64,000 nucleotides of DNA from an uncultured Pseudomonadales bacterium (lineage in GTDB: Bacteria > Pseudomonadota > Gammaproteobacteria > Pseudomonadales > Cellvibrionaceae), in assembly GCA_947487765.1 (NCBI GenBank), contig CANKXO010000008.1, forward strand, positions 80,153 to 144,152, read 5' to 3'. The position numbers and the translations under genes are program-made. This document shows positions 1 to 12,704 of the stretch, piece after piece. The notes under the pieces are model-generated. The model was not told the origin of the DNA. It saw nothing but the letters and a program-made list of their open reading frames with translations, and searched no databases. Position 1 is the stretch's first letter, and the number at the start of each line of letters is the position of its first letter.

Positions 1-245
1 TTTATTGATATATAGTGTGATCTACATAGGAGTATTCACTGCTTTTTGGTAAGGAAATTGATTGAGCCGGACAAGGGTTTCTGGTAGGCTGGCGTCCCAT
101 CTTGAGTGGCTGATTAGTAGGGTGTTAATGGTGATTTCGACCCATTTTCATCTACACAAAGCGACTCTCCATATTTAATCACCATACAGTATACGATCAG
201 CTATCCATTACGGTGCTGGTGAGGTATTGACTGTGTGCAAGGTAA

Positions 246-2767
<2,522 letters not shown>

Positions 2768-2840
2768 CTAATACAACTTAAGCTATATTACTTAACCAAT
2801 ACAATTAGGATTGCTTGAGTTTGAAGCTACCACAAATTAA

Positions 2841-4163
<1,323 letters not shown>

Positions 4164-4187
4164 GTTATTTAGCACGATGAGTTGAAC

Positions 4188-4218
4188 GAAAAGGTGCACA
4201 TGTGCACCTTTTCTTTAG
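4188..4218 (+). terminator. Rho-independent terminator after eno
   Basis: A perfect 26-base palindrome at 4188-4213 has arms of 13 bases that meet with no unpaired spacer, centred on the GTGCAC/GTGCAC core, followed by a short T-rich tract. Its position 24 bases after the eno stop codon suggests it ends the pyrG-kdsA-eno transcript. The A-rich left arm would also allow it to work on the other strand. Confidence 0.8.
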
Positions 4219-4301
4219 TGGGGCCGAAAAGCTATAAATTAATAATTGTGACTGAAGGTTTGTTGTTCTTTGTATAAATCTTATCGAAAAAGAGCCGTTC
4301 A

Positions 4302-4592
4302 ATGAAAATATTGATTGCTATATTAGTGATACTATTAATAGGTGTTCAATATCGTTTGTGGATAGGTGAGGGCAGTTTGGCGCATCGTGTTGAATTGCAA
4401 AAAAAGATAGAGCAACAGCAAGCTGAAAATGATGCTTTGAATGAACGCAATCGAATTCTGGCGCTAGAAGTTGAGGCCTTAAAATCGGGTTTAGACGGTG
4501 TTGAAGAGAGAGCCCGTGAACAAATGGGTATGGTTAAGCAGGGCGAAACATTTTTCATGATTGTCGATCCTGAAAATAAATCTAAACCATAG
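4302..4592 (+). CDS. ftsB: Cell division protein FtsB
   Basis: Small bitopic inner-membrane protein of the divisome; in other bacteria it forms the FtsQLB complex that activates septal peptidoglycan synthesis. The 96 residues consist of a membrane segment (about 3-20), a periplasmic coiled coil rich in Glu and Gln (about 27-65) and the conserved RAREQMGMVKQGETFF region at about 74-87. Its position directly after eno and before ispD is the standard one. The ATG at 4302 is the only sensible start. Confidence 0.95.
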   Translation: MKILIAILVILLIGVQYRLWIGEGSLAHRVELQKKIEQQQAENDALNERNRILALEVEALKSGLDGVEERAREQMGMVKQGETFFMIVDPENKSKP

Positions 4593-4611
4593 CTTGTAAA
4601 ATAGAATAAAA

Positions 4612-5337
4612 ATGACAGCAAATCCTTCCTCTATCGCTGAAAACATTTGGGCTATTGTGCCAGCAGCAGGGATAGGTCAACGTATGGGTAGTACTTTACC
4701 CAAACAATATCTATCTGTTAATAGCCAAACCGTCATTGAGCATACCTTGAATCGGTTGTTGGAAGTGGATGTTATCTCTGAAATTGTTGTTGCTTTGAAC
4801 CAATTGGATCAACAGTTCGTCTCGTTTCCATTAAGTAGACATTCAAAAATTACGACAGTGATTGGTGGTCAAGAGCGTAGTGATTCCGTCTTGGCGGCAT
4901 TAAATAGCTTACAGAAAAAAGCTAAATTATCCGATTGGATATTAGTGCATGATGCAGCGCGATGTTGTATTCGCCCCTCGGCAATTTATACTCTGTTAGA
5001 AACATTAGCAGAAGATAAAGTCGGAGGTATTTTAGGTGTCCCGTCCAGTGATACGTTAAAGCATGTCGATTCAGATAATAACATTCAAAAAACAGTCGAT
5101 CGTAACGTTATTTGGCAGGCGCAAACCCCTCAACTTTTTCGTTATGGGTTATTAAGAGATGCACTACAACATGCGTTAAAACAGGGAGAAGCAATCACTG
5201 ATGAAGCATCTGCTATCGAGTTTGCAGGGTATCAGCCAAAGATGGTTATAGGGCACCACGATAATATTAAAATTACGCACCCTGAAGACTTAGCGATTGC
5301 AGAAGTTGTCTTTAAGCAGCAGTCTTCTCTTTCATAA
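4612..5337 (+). CDS. ispD: 2-C-methyl-D-erythritol 4-phosphate cytidylyltransferase
   Basis: Transfers CMP from CTP to methylerythritol phosphate, the third step of the MEP isoprenoid pathway. The N-terminal nucleotide-binding loop reads VPAAGIGQRMGSTLPKQY, the family signature. VHDAARCCIRP (about residues 112-122) and a TPQLFR segment (about 177-182) are also typical. At 241 residues the length is normal. It begins 19 bases after ftsB and is followed by ispF, which acts two steps later in the same pathway, so the two are probably cotranscribed. Confidence 0.96.
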   Translation: MTANPSSIAENIWAIVPAAGIGQRMGSTLPKQYLSVNSQTVIEHTLNRLLEVDVISEIVVALNQLDQQFVSFPLSRHSKITTVIGGQERSDSVLAALNSLQKKAKLSDWILVHDAARCCIRPSAIYTLLETLAEDKVGGILGVPSSDTLKHVDSDNNIQKTVDRNVIWQAQTPQLFRYGLLRDALQHALKQGEAITDEASAIEFAGYQPKMVIGHHDNIKITHPEDLAIAEVVFKQQSSLS

Positions 5338-5375
5338 TTTTAGTAGGGCGTGTTTAACGTTTAGAGCATCTACAT

Positions 5376-5864
5376 ATGGCTTTGAGAATAGGTAATGGTT
5401 TTGATGTTCACGCATTTGATGATGGGCAGCAGGGCATTGATAAAATTGTTATTGGTGGCGTTATTATTCCCTACGAATGTGGTTTGATTGCACATTCTGA
5501 TGGTGATGTTTTACTCCATGCTTTATGCGATGCACTATTGGGAGCGATTGCATTAGGTGATATAGGACGGCACTTTCCGGATACAGATCCTAATTATAAA
5601 AATGTCGATAGCCGCTCTTTGTTGCGTATGGTGTATGCCAAAGTGAAAAGCTTAAATTATCGAGTGGTGAATGCAGATATGACAATCGTTGCTCAGGCAC
5701 CCAAAATGTCGCCTTATATCAACGATATGTGCAGACATATTGCTGATGACCTTGAAACTGACACAGATAATATTAATGTGAAAGCAACGACGACAGAAAA
5801 GTTAGGATTTACTGGACGTAAGGAAGGTATTGCTGCTTATGCGGTTGTGTTGCTCCAATCATAA
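5376..5864 (+). CDS. ispF: 2-C-methyl-D-erythritol 2,4-cyclodiphosphate synthase
   Basis: Cyclises CDP-methylerythritol 2-phosphate with release of CMP, in the MEP pathway. The 162-residue protein has the zinc ligands in GFDVHAF (Asp10, His12), the [19 protein letters not shown] block with a further His ligand, and the [16 protein letters not shown]-terminal motif. The gene lies 38 bases after ispD. In most gammaproteobacteria ispF is followed by truD and surE; here neither is present and the next gene is pcm. Confidence 0.96.
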   Translation: MALRIGNGFDVHAFDDGQQGIDKIVIGGVIIPYECGLIAHSDGDVLLHALCDALLGAIALGDIGRHFPDTDPNYKNVDSRSLLRMVYAKVKSLNYRVVNADMTIVAQAPKMSPYINDMCRHIADDLETDTDNINVKATTTEKLGFTGRKEGIAAYAVVLLQS

Positions 5865-6016
5865 TCTTTCGTTATTTTTTTGAAGTTGCCGATCTGCTTC
5901 ATATCAATATGGCGCTTGTTAGCGCTTAAAAGAAACACAATAAATTGTGCTATAGTCCTTGTTTTATAATGTGATAGGTATTTTTGTTGACTAATTTATT
6001 GCTGCAAGGCGTGGGT

Positions 6017-6658
6017 ATGACATCAGAGCGTACTCGTGAAAGGATGATCCAACGATTAGTCGAGCAGGGCATTACTAATGTCCAGGTGCTTGAGATTATG
6101 CGCCAGGTTCCCCGTCATATCTTTCTTGATGAAGCTTTATCTCATAGAGCTTATGAGGATACCGCATTACCTATTGGTCATGGACAAACACTTTCTCAGC
6201 CTTACATTGTTGCTCACATGACGGAGAGATTATTGGGGGCGGCTGCTAAATTGGACCGGGTTCTAGAAATTGGTACCGGCTCCGGTTACCAGACAGCTGT
6301 ATTAGCGCCATTTGTAAAACAACTATACAGTGCAGAACGTATTCGCCCTTTGCAGGAGTTAGCTCGCAAACGCTTACGTCAGTTATCAATACATAATGTT
6401 CAGTTCTCCTTAGCTGATGGCGGTTTAGGTTGGCCCGAAAAAGGTCCTTATGACGCTATCCTCAGTGCCGCAGCGCCGGCAAAAATTCCCCATAGCCTTA
6501 AGCAGCAGCTGGCACCTGATGGTGTTTTGGTGATCCCGGTCGGGGAAGATAAGCAAATGCTAACCCAAGTAACCCGTTTGGGTGCTAGCGATGAATATGA
6601 CGAAAAAACAATCGGTGCTGTTAAATTTGTGCCGTTATTAGCAGGGGTTGTGCGTTAA
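6017..6658 (+). CDS. pcm: Protein-L-isoaspartate O-methyltransferase
   Basis: Repairs aged proteins by methylating L-isoaspartyl residues with S-adenosylmethionine. The SAM-binding motif LEIGTGSGYQTAVLA and the preceding ALPIGHGQTLSQPYIVA segment are diagnostic. The frame is open from a TTG at 5984. The ATG at 6017 follows AAGG at 6006-6009 and gives MTSERTRERMIQRL, the same start as pseudomonad Pcm, so I choose it (213 residues). Its stop codon overlaps the start of the next gene by one base (TAATG), which implies translational coupling. Confidence 0.95.
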   Translation: MTSERTRERMIQRLVEQGITNVQVLEIMRQVPRHIFLDEALSHRAYEDTALPIGHGQTLSQPYIVAHMTERLLGAAAKLDRVLEIGTGSGYQTAVLAPFVKQLYSAERIRPLQELARKRLRQLSIHNVQFSLADGGLGWPEKGPYDAILSAAAPAKIPHSLKQQLAPDGVLVIPVGEDKQMLTQVTRLGASDEYDEKTIGAVKFVPLLAGVVR

Positions 6659-7608
6659 TGAGTGATGGATTACCTAATGCTTATCGAGCTAGGGATTGGT
6701 TTTTATTATTTTTTAAAGGCATTGCGATGGGGGCGGCGGATGTCGTTCCTGGAGTATCCGGCGGTACAATTGCCTTTATTTCCGGTATTTATGAACGGCT
6801 ACTTGGTGCGCTTAAGTCATTAACACCGCTGGCATTAGTCGTGCTTTATCGCAAAGGGTTTAGAGAGTTCTGGAAGGCCATTGATGGACGATTTCTGGTG
6901 ACTTTATTCGGTGGTATCTTATTCAGCATTTTCACGTTAGCTAACGTTATAAATTATAGTTTGGAAAATTATCCTATATTAGTTTGGTCTTTCTTTTTTG
7001 GGCTAGTTTTAGCCTCTATTGTGTACCTTATTCAACAAACTTCCCAATGGCGTATACAGGAAATCATTGCAATCAGCATCGGGACGGCTATTGCGATTGC
7101 TATATCGTCCTTACGTCCGGCGCAACTTCCAGCGGAGTGGTGGATGATGACGTTGGCTGGGGCTATTGCAATCTGCGCCATGATTCTGCCAGGTATTTCA
7201 GGTAGCTTTATATTGTTATTAATGGGGATGTATCAAGTCTTTATCGAAGCTTTACAGAATATCGATCTATTATTGCTTGCCAGTTTTGGCTGTGGTTGTG
7301 TCATAGGCTTACTAGGATTTAGTCACCTACTCAGCTGGTTGTTAAAGAAATATGAATCAGTGATTTATGCATTGCTTATTGGCTTTTTGGTAGGGTCTTT
7401 AAAAGTGCTTTGGCCTTGGAAGCAAGTATTGGAAACTACGGTTGACAGGCATGGAGAGGTTATCCCATTGGTACAGTCCAATATATCGCCCAATTTTTAT
7501 ACGGAACTGACTGCGCAACCTGCTTTCTTAGGTGGAGCGGTACTGAGTATTTTGTTTGGTTTAGTGTTGGTTTTATTACTAGAAAGAATAGGGCGTTCTA
7601 AAGAATAA
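6658..7608 (+). CDS. DUF368 (PopT-type) membrane protein
   Basis: Polytopic inner-membrane protein of 316 residues with about eight to ten hydrophobic segments. Both halves carry the family's repeated signature: GAADVVPGVSGGTIAFISGIYE near residues 22-43 and ILPGISGSFILLLMGMYQ near 177-194. DUF368 proteins have been described as undecaprenyl-phosphate translocases (PopT), which recycle the lipid carrier for peptidoglycan and surface-polysaccharide synthesis. That role is taken from the family and not shown here. The gene is translationally coupled to pcm by a one-base overlap; DUF368 is not part of the usual pcm-nlpD-rpoS block. Confidence 0.88.
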   Translation: MSDGLPNAYRARDWFLLFFKGIAMGAADVVPGVSGGTIAFISGIYERLLGALKSLTPLALVVLYRKGFREFWKAIDGRFLVTLFGGILFSIFTLANVINYSLENYPILVWSFFFGLVLASIVYLIQQTSQWRIQEIIAISIGTAIAIAISSLRPAQLPAEWWMMTLAGAIAICAMILPGISGSFILLLMGMYQVFIEALQNIDLLLLASFGCGCVIGLLGFSHLLSWLLKKYESVIYALLIGFLVGSLKVLWPWKQVLETTVDRHGEVIPLVQSNISPNFYTELTAQPAFLGGAVLSILFGLVLVLLLERIGRSKE

Positions 7609-7743
7609 TAGGCATTATTAGAACTCTATCTCGGAAAAAAGGCTAAGTTGCTCATGAATTTACGCTTTTCTTATAAAAAATTTAGAGTCATTTTGCATAA
7701 ATTGTTAGAATTGATAACTAAAAGTTATATTTGTGAATAAAAA

Positions 7744-8661
7744 ATGATCTTTAAAAATCATACACAGTTATCCACAGCTTGTTTACATTGCTTTCTGTGT
7801 AATTTGAAAGTGATCTTTATTCTGATCGTTTTTTTGTTTTTTGTTGCTTGTTCTGCGTCAACTCAAAGAGCGCCAGTATATAATCGTACTCAGCCACCAA
7901 CGACTAAGATCACGCGACACGTTGTCGCTCTAGGGGAGACTCTTTATTCAATTGCCTGGCGTTACGGTTTGGATTACAAAGGGCTAGCTAGGGCCAATAG
8001 AATTGGGAGTTCTTATCGAATATTCCCGGGCCAAGTCATTTATCTAAATGACAACGTGCAGCCTCGTTCACGGCCAAAACCCAGTGTAGCGGTTGCTCCT
8101 TCTCCACCCTCACCATCATCTATTCCAAGCGCTAAAAAATACAAACCCGCTCAAAAAAAGATCATATCCAGTCCTCCTGTTATTACAAATTCAAATAAGA
8201 CAACGACAAAGCCTCGTTCAGAAAAGAAATCGACCAAAGCGGTACGTGCTTCATCAACTCAAGCTAAGAGCGGTAAGATATTCTGGCGATGGCCTGCTAG
8301 AGGCAGAGTGCTTACTAACTTTTCTCGCAATGGGGGCCTAAAAAAAGGTATTGATATCGAAGGTAAAAAGGGAGAATCTGTCATTGCAGCTGCTTCCGGT
8401 GAAGTTGTTTACGCGGGAAGTGGACTCAGGGGTTATGGAAAACTGGTGATTATTAAGCATAGTGATGTTTACTTAAGTGCTTATGCACATAATCAACGTC
8501 TCAGGGTTAAGGAAGGCGATATTGTTAAAGCTGGACAACGTATAGCAGATATAGGTTCAAGCGGAACTGGTACTAAAGGTAAGCCGAGATTGCATTTTCA
8601 AATCCGGCGCGATGGTAAACCCATCAACCCATTACCTTTGTTACCAAAAAGAAAAACCTAA
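7744..8661 (+). CDS. nlpD: LysM/M23 lipoprotein, amidase activator NlpD
   Basis: Outer-membrane lipoprotein that in other bacteria activates the cell-wall amidase AmiC during septum splitting. It has a long hydrophobic signal ending in the lipobox FVAC (Cys36), a LysM domain at about 58-101, a Pro/Ser/Lys-rich linker and a C-terminal LytM (M23) domain from about residue 195. The LytM zinc-ligand His is replaced in the GIDIEG motif, as in NlpD and EnvC proteins that regulate rather than cut. It lies directly upstream of rpoS, its usual neighbour; in other species the rpoS promoter lies inside nlpD. Confidence 0.94.
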   Translation: MIFKNHTQLSTACLHCFLCNLKVIFILIVFLFFVACSASTQRAPVYNRTQPPTTKITRHVVALGETLYSIAWRYGLDYKGLARANRIGSSYRIFPGQVIYLNDNVQPRSRPKPSVAVAPSPPSPSSIPSAKKYKPAQKKIISSPPVITNSNKTTTKPRSEKKSTKAVRASSTQAKSGKIFWRWPARGRVLTNFSRNGGLKKGIDIEGKKGESVIAAASGEVVYAGSGLRGYGKLVIIKHSDVYLSAYAHNQRLRVKEGDIVKAGQRIADIGSSGTGTKGKPRLHFQIRRDGKPINPLPLLPKRKT

Positions 8662-8826
8662 ACTGTTTTCGAAATCGTCCGATAACTTATGTTAATAGGT
8701 TTGTTACTGGAATTAATTAACCACTATTTCAGGGTAAGGTGACAGACTCAAAGTGGGCTATCAGTAAAGTCTTTAAAAAAGTATAAAAAGATCCTGATAA
8801 AAATTAACAAATAAGAGATGAGAATC

Positions 8827-9804
8827 ATGGCAGCACAACAAATCCATAGTAAAGAAAAGAATAAGTTCGAAGAGCAAAAGATTCCTGCTGATGTGGCTAA
8901 TGTCGTCGAAGAGTCAGTTTCTGAGAAAGAAACAATTAAAGACTTAGACGTTGATACGGTACAGAAAACTCTTGATGCGACTCAACTCTATTTGAATGAA
9001 ATTGGATTCTCTCCATTGTTAAGTGCGGAAGAGGAAGTTTTCTTTGCGCGCAAAGCCCTTAAAGGCGAAGAAGCTGCGCGGAAGCGCATGATAGAAAGCA
9101 ACCTTCGCTTAGTGGTTAAAATTGCTCGACGCTATGTGAATCGGGGTTTGGCATTATTAGACTTAATTGAAGAAGGTAATCTTGGCCTTATTCGAGCGGT
9201 TGAAAAATTTGACCCGGAAAGGGGATTTCGTTTTTCAACTTATGCTACTTGGTGGATTCGCCAAACTATAGAGCGTGCAATAATGAATCAGACGCGCACG
9301 ATTCGCTTGCCTATTCACGTTGTTAAAGAATTGAATGTGTACTTGAGAGCAGCTCGAGAGCTATCTCAGAAGCTAGATCATGAGCCTTCAGCTGAAGAAA
9401 TTGCTAATTTGTTAGAAAAGCCAGTAGGTGATGTTGAGAGGATGCTTGGTCTTAATGAACGAGTGAATTCTATTGATGCGCATATTGGTAATAATGGCGA
9501 TAAGACGCTGTGTGACACTATTCCTGATCAACAGGTTTCTGACCCTGTCTCTTTGTTGCAAAATAGTGATTTAAGCGACAGTATTGATGGTTGGTTAACC
9601 GAGTTAACAGAAAAGCAGAGAGAAGTCCTATGCCGCCGTTTTGGGCTTAGAGGGCATGAAATTAGTACGCTTGAGGAAGTGGGGCGTGAAATAGGTTTGA
9701 CTCGTGAGCGCGTTCGACAAATACAGGTAGAAGCATTAAAGCGCCTACGAGACATCATGATGCAACAAGGTTTAGATAGTGAGTGCTTGTTTGGTATGGC
9801 GTGA
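8827..9804 (+). CDS. rpoS: RNA polymerase sigma factor RpoS (sigma-38)
   Basis: Sigma factor of stationary phase and general stress. Region 1.2 ([14 protein letters not shown]), region 2 ([27 protein letters not shown] then [17 protein letters not shown]), region 3 and region 4 with its DNA-binding helix ([19 protein letters not shown]) are complete. Two in-frame ATG codons lie at 8818 and 8827. The second is preceded by AGAGATGAG at a usable distance and gives MAAQQI (325 residues); the first would have almost no spacing. The 156-base leader after nlpD may host post-transcriptional control. A terminator follows. Confidence 0.96.
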   Translation: MAAQQIHSKEKNKFEEQKIPADVANVVEESVSEKETIKDLDVDTVQKTLDATQLYLNEIGFSPLLSAEEEVFFARKALKGEEAARKRMIESNLRLVVKIARRYVNRGLALLDLIEEGNLGLIRAVEKFDPERGFRFSTYATWWIRQTIERAIMNQTRTIRLPIHVVKELNVYLRAARELSQKLDHEPSAEEIANLLEKPVGDVERMLGLNERVNSIDAHIGNNGDKTLCDTIPDQQVSDPVSLLQNSDLSDSIDGWLTELTEKQREVLCRRFGLRGHEISTLEEVGREIGLTRERVRQIQVEALKRLRDIMMQQGLDSECLFGMA

Positions 9805-9833
9805 TGCTAATTTAAATCTTTATAAGTATTAAT

Positions 9834-9864
9834 AAAAAGCCTCGCAATAGCGGGGTTTTTTTTA
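9834..9864 (+). terminator. Rho-independent terminator after rpoS
   Basis: A six-pair GC-rich stem (9840-9845 with 9850-9855) closes a four-base loop AATA and is followed by a run of eight T. It lies 30 bases after the rpoS stop codon. Confidence 0.88.
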
Positions 9865-10314
9865 TTGTTCAGCTAACAATAAAAATATTGAGGTAATGTT
9901 GGCCAGTACTTTTAAGGGAGGGGTTAGGTTTGCAGGAGAAAACAACATACAACGCTTCCTTGTGTCGTATGATTTCCATGTAGAAGCTACTTGGCAGTAG
10001 CATCCTTTAGATACCATTTCCGGTAATATTTAGGGTCCGTCATTGTTGGCGCTATCCGGCTCGCTTTCATTCACTTGATATAGGAAAAATATGTCATCGT
10101 CCTGACAGTCTAAGTCTTATTTTTATACTTCCGATAATATAGTTAGCTGTATTCCATTACGATTATCATTGGAGGCGCAAAATTCAACTTAAAATAATGA
10201 TAATAACTAATACTTTGGCTGGCTATACCTAAAACTAGTTAGTGAAATGGTTAAAAACCTCTTGATTGTCTTGAAATCACTATAAATAGGTATTTTTGAA
10301 CCTTGAAAGTCGGC
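9865..10314. other. 450-base intergenic region between rpoS and the TonB cassette
   Basis: I see no convincing gene here. In pseudomonads the rpoS-fdxA gap holds the small RNA rsmZ; I found no comparable series of GGA-bearing stem-loops, although isolated GGA motifs occur at about 9916-9935 and 10170. An AT-rich stretch at 10193-10211 resembles a Fur box (14 of 19 consensus positions by eye). About 110 bases further on lies a bidirectional terminator. A plus-strand small RNA between the two is possible but unproven. Confidence 0.4.
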
Positions 10315-10350
10315 AAAAACTATCAAATATTATAAGCTGATAGTTTTTTT
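10315..10350. terminator. Bidirectional terminator at the 3' end of the TonB cassette
   Basis: An 11-base inverted repeat, AAAAACTATCA (10315-10325) and its complement (10338-10348), encloses a 12-base AT-rich loop. Both flanks are homopolymeric, so it can work in either direction. It lies just downstream of the minus-strand kinase gene, whose transcript it would end. Confidence 0.75.
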
Positions 10351-10365
10351 AATGGAGTGTCGTTA

Positions 10366-11784
10366 TTAAGCATTATCTTTTTCAGATAACGCAATTTTAG
10401 GAATCGATAAAAGTACTTTGCAGCTACCATTACTTGTCTTACTGATATCAATACTGGCTGATAGCTGTTGGGCACGCCATTTGAGGTTTTTAATGCCTTG
10501 CCCATAACTGTTAGTATCATTTGTAAAATGCCCGTTGTCTTCTGTTGAAAGGCATATATTGTCGTGATTCTCAAATACATTAAACATAATAACAGATGCA
10601 TTGGAATGCTTAAGTGTATTCGAAAAAGTCTCTTGTAGAATGCGCAAAATATGTAAGGCTTGTTGAGGTTGCAGGTAAATATCATCAGCAAATTCCTCAA
10701 CATTCCAGACTAATTTAATGTCTATGCTTTCCAAGCGCCGGTTCATCCTATATTTAAAGTCGGCTAAGAGTGCTGATAAAATATTAGCATTCATGTTGAG
10801 GGAGTTAATTATCAGCCTGAAATCGTCCAGGCAGTTTGATAGTATCTCAGAGATATTTTCTCTTATTATAGAGTTATCTTCTTTTTCTATTAACGCTAAC
10901 GAAGCGACTAACTGGCCACCAATACCATCGTGCATGTCTTTCATAATGCGTGATCGCTCGTCAGAAATAGCTTTTGAGCGTTCAAGCTCAATCGCTTGTT
11001 GCCGAGTACGGTCAAGCTCACTATTTTTCATGGATAGCTCATCGATTGTGTCATTAAGTGATTTGGTGGCGAAATGTATCTTCCCCTGTAGAATTTTTTC
11101 ATTTACTTGAATTGATTCCGCCATATTATTAAAGACTTTTTGAATTTTTAATAACTCTCCGGAAGAATTTTCATCACAACGTTGATCAAATTGTTTGTTC
11201 TCAATCAGTGACGCAGATTTTTTAAGAGAGTTTAAGCCTGACAATAATTTCCGACTAAAAATGTAAGCTAAAAATAATCCAACGACTATACCCAAGAGAG
11301 TGACTATCAGTATGCGTTTATAAATCCGTTGTTTTTTAGAAAATGTCTTACTTTTAGATATGCCAAAAGTGATGTTGCCAAGTGCTTTATTTAGAGAAGG
11401 GTCATTGCTTGTTTGTACAAAATCATCAAGGTCAGGTGTGCTGTTGATAACAGGGACACTAAATATTTTTGAGTTTTTATAATTGTCTTTTTTTAGAAAA
11501 ACAAATGCATTATAGTTATTGTCTGAAAAACGGATAAAATCCATATCTTCAGATTTCATTACTGTTTCGGCAATGCTTAATATTTCTTCATTGTTTCCGG
11601 TGTAGAAATGGAATTCAGATAGCAGTAATATTTGTTCGGATAGATATTTTCCTCTTTGCTCTATTTCTCTCTCAGCGTCTTCTAGAGAATCGATGAGAAA
11701 AAATATAGATATTGCTAGCGTAGTGAATACAAGAGGAGCAATTGCAATAAAGAATAATTGAGAACTTATTCGCTTAAATATCAT
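10366..11784 (-). CDS. NarL-type membrane sensor histidine kinase
   Basis: Membrane histidine kinase of 472 residues. It has a first membrane segment (about 10-31), a periplasmic loop of about 125 residues, a second membrane segment (about 156-175), a HAMP linker, a coiled coil and a HisKA_3 dimerisation domain with the phospho-acceptor in MHDG (His285). The ATPase domain follows (ETFSNTLKHS N-box, EDNG, GQGIKNLKWRA). HisKA_3 kinases pair with LuxR-type regulators, and one is encoded at the head of the same minus-strand operon. The gene overlaps the upstream binding-protein gene by 11 bases, so kinase and binding protein are probably translated together and may act as one sensor. Confidence 0.9.
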   Translation of the reverse strand: MIFKRISSQLFFIAIAPLVFTTLAISIFFLIDSLEDAEREIEQRGKYLSEQILLLSEFHFYTGNNEEILSIAETVMKSEDMDFIRFSDNNYNAFVFLKKDNYKNSKIFSVPVINSTPDLDDFVQTSNDPSLNKALGNITFGISKSKTFSKKQRIYKRILIVTLLGIVVGLFLAYIFSRKLLSGLNSLKKSASLIENKQFDQRCDENSSGELLKIQKVFNNMAESIQVNEKILQGKIHFATKSLNDTIDELSMKNSELDRTRQQAIELERSKAISDERSRIMKDMHDGIGGQLVASLALIEKEDNSIIRENISEILSNCLDDFRLIINSLNMNANILSALLADFKYRMNRRLESIDIKLVWNVEEFADDIYLQPQQALHILRILQETFSNTLKHSNASVIMFNVFENHDNICLSTEDNGHFTNDTNSYGQGIKNLKWRAQQLSASIDISKTSNGSCKVLLSIPKIALSEKDNA

Positions 11785-12694
11785 TGTTTTCCCTTACAAT
11801 TTTTGCAATCGAGGATGGCCTGTATTGTAAAGCTTTAGCAATATTTCTATTAACCTCTATCTGGTATTTAGGTGAATTTATCTGTTTTTCAAAGTGCCCT
11901 TTTTCTATCCATTCTATAACACGTCTTTCGGTTTCTTCGATGATTTGTTCAGCTGATGAGTATATTGATATCATCGCGCCAGCTTTTAAAAAAGCTTTTG
12001 AATAACCAATAACAGGGATTTTATGGCTGTATGCTTGGTGTAGTATCCATCTTGCGTTATTTCCTGACCAGACGTTTTGATCGTGTATTGCAATAATTGC
12101 GGCAGCATTAGATAAGTCTTTTTTAATCGTTTTTGCGGCAGTATCACCTTCTTTGATTCTGAGTATTTTAATGTTGGTTTTACTTTTTTCTTCAAGATTA
12201 TTGATTTCTTGAATTGCGTAATCATTCTTTTCTGAAGCTATAACAATGATGATTTTTTTGTAATCATTTCTCATCGTTTTTTCTGCGATATTGACTAATC
12301 GTTGTAGAGGTTGGTCTATAACAATGGCGGCCCAAGGGTTATCTTTTGCGTAGCTGTTAATTGTAGATGCGTTTTTCCTCGTGGTGAAAGTATATAGGGT
12401 AGGGGTGTTGGATTGTGTAAGATAATTTGGGTTTGGAGACTTTTTTCCAATGTTGATGACTAGACTGTCTTTTTTAAGTGAATGCCCTTTTATTTCACTA
12501 AAGCTCATTACCTCTATTTCAGAGTGGTTTAACTGCAATGTTGATAATGTTTTTTTGTTTAAATTTTTCTGGATGGCATAAGCTATCTTCTTGTAAACGT
12601 TTACGTCTTCAGGGTATGTAATATAGATCGAAGCTTGTGCTGAATAGCTTGTCAGTAAAAAAAATGCTAAAAGTATGGTTGTTTTCAGCTTCAT
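11774..12694 (-). CDS. Periplasmic substrate-binding protein, sensory type
   Basis: A 306-residue exported protein with a clear signal peptide (cleavage after about residue 21, SYSAQA). The fold pattern resembles the PF04392-type ABC substrate-binding family: alternating strands such as DSLVINIGK, KKIIIVIAS and KIPVIGYSKAFLKAGAM. No ABC permease or ATPase gene lies nearby. Instead it sits between a TonB-dependent receptor gene and a histidine kinase gene, overlapping the latter by 11 bases. I infer that it presents a ligand to the kinase or hands on the receptor's substrate. The ligand cannot be read from the sequence. Confidence 0.75.
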   Translation of the reverse strand: MKLKTTILLAFFLLTSYSAQASIYITYPEDVNVYKKIAYAIQKNLNKKTLSTLQLNHSEIEVMSFSEIKGHSLKKDSLVINIGKKSPNPNYLTQSNTPTLYTFTTRKNASTINSYAKDNPWAAIVIDQPLQRLVNIAEKTMRNDYKKIIIVIASEKNDYAIQEINNLEEKSKTNIKILRIKEGDTAAKTIKKDLSNAAAIIAIHDQNVWSGNNARWILHQAYSHKIPVIGYSKAFLKAGAMISIYSSAEQIIEETERRVIEWIEKGHFEKQINSPKYQIEVNRNIAKALQYRPSSIAKIVRENNDI

Positions 12695-12704
12695 TGGTTA
12701 AAGG

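Noticed and set aside
7768..7776. Perfect DnaA box TTATCCACA at the start of nlpD
   Set aside because: A single nine-base match is expected by chance about once in a window of this size on both strands, and no cluster or origin genes are nearby.
9865..10314. rsmZ small RNA in the rpoS-fdxA gap, as in pseudomonads
   Set aside because: Only isolated GGA motifs occur; the repeated GGA-bearing stem-loops are not visible.
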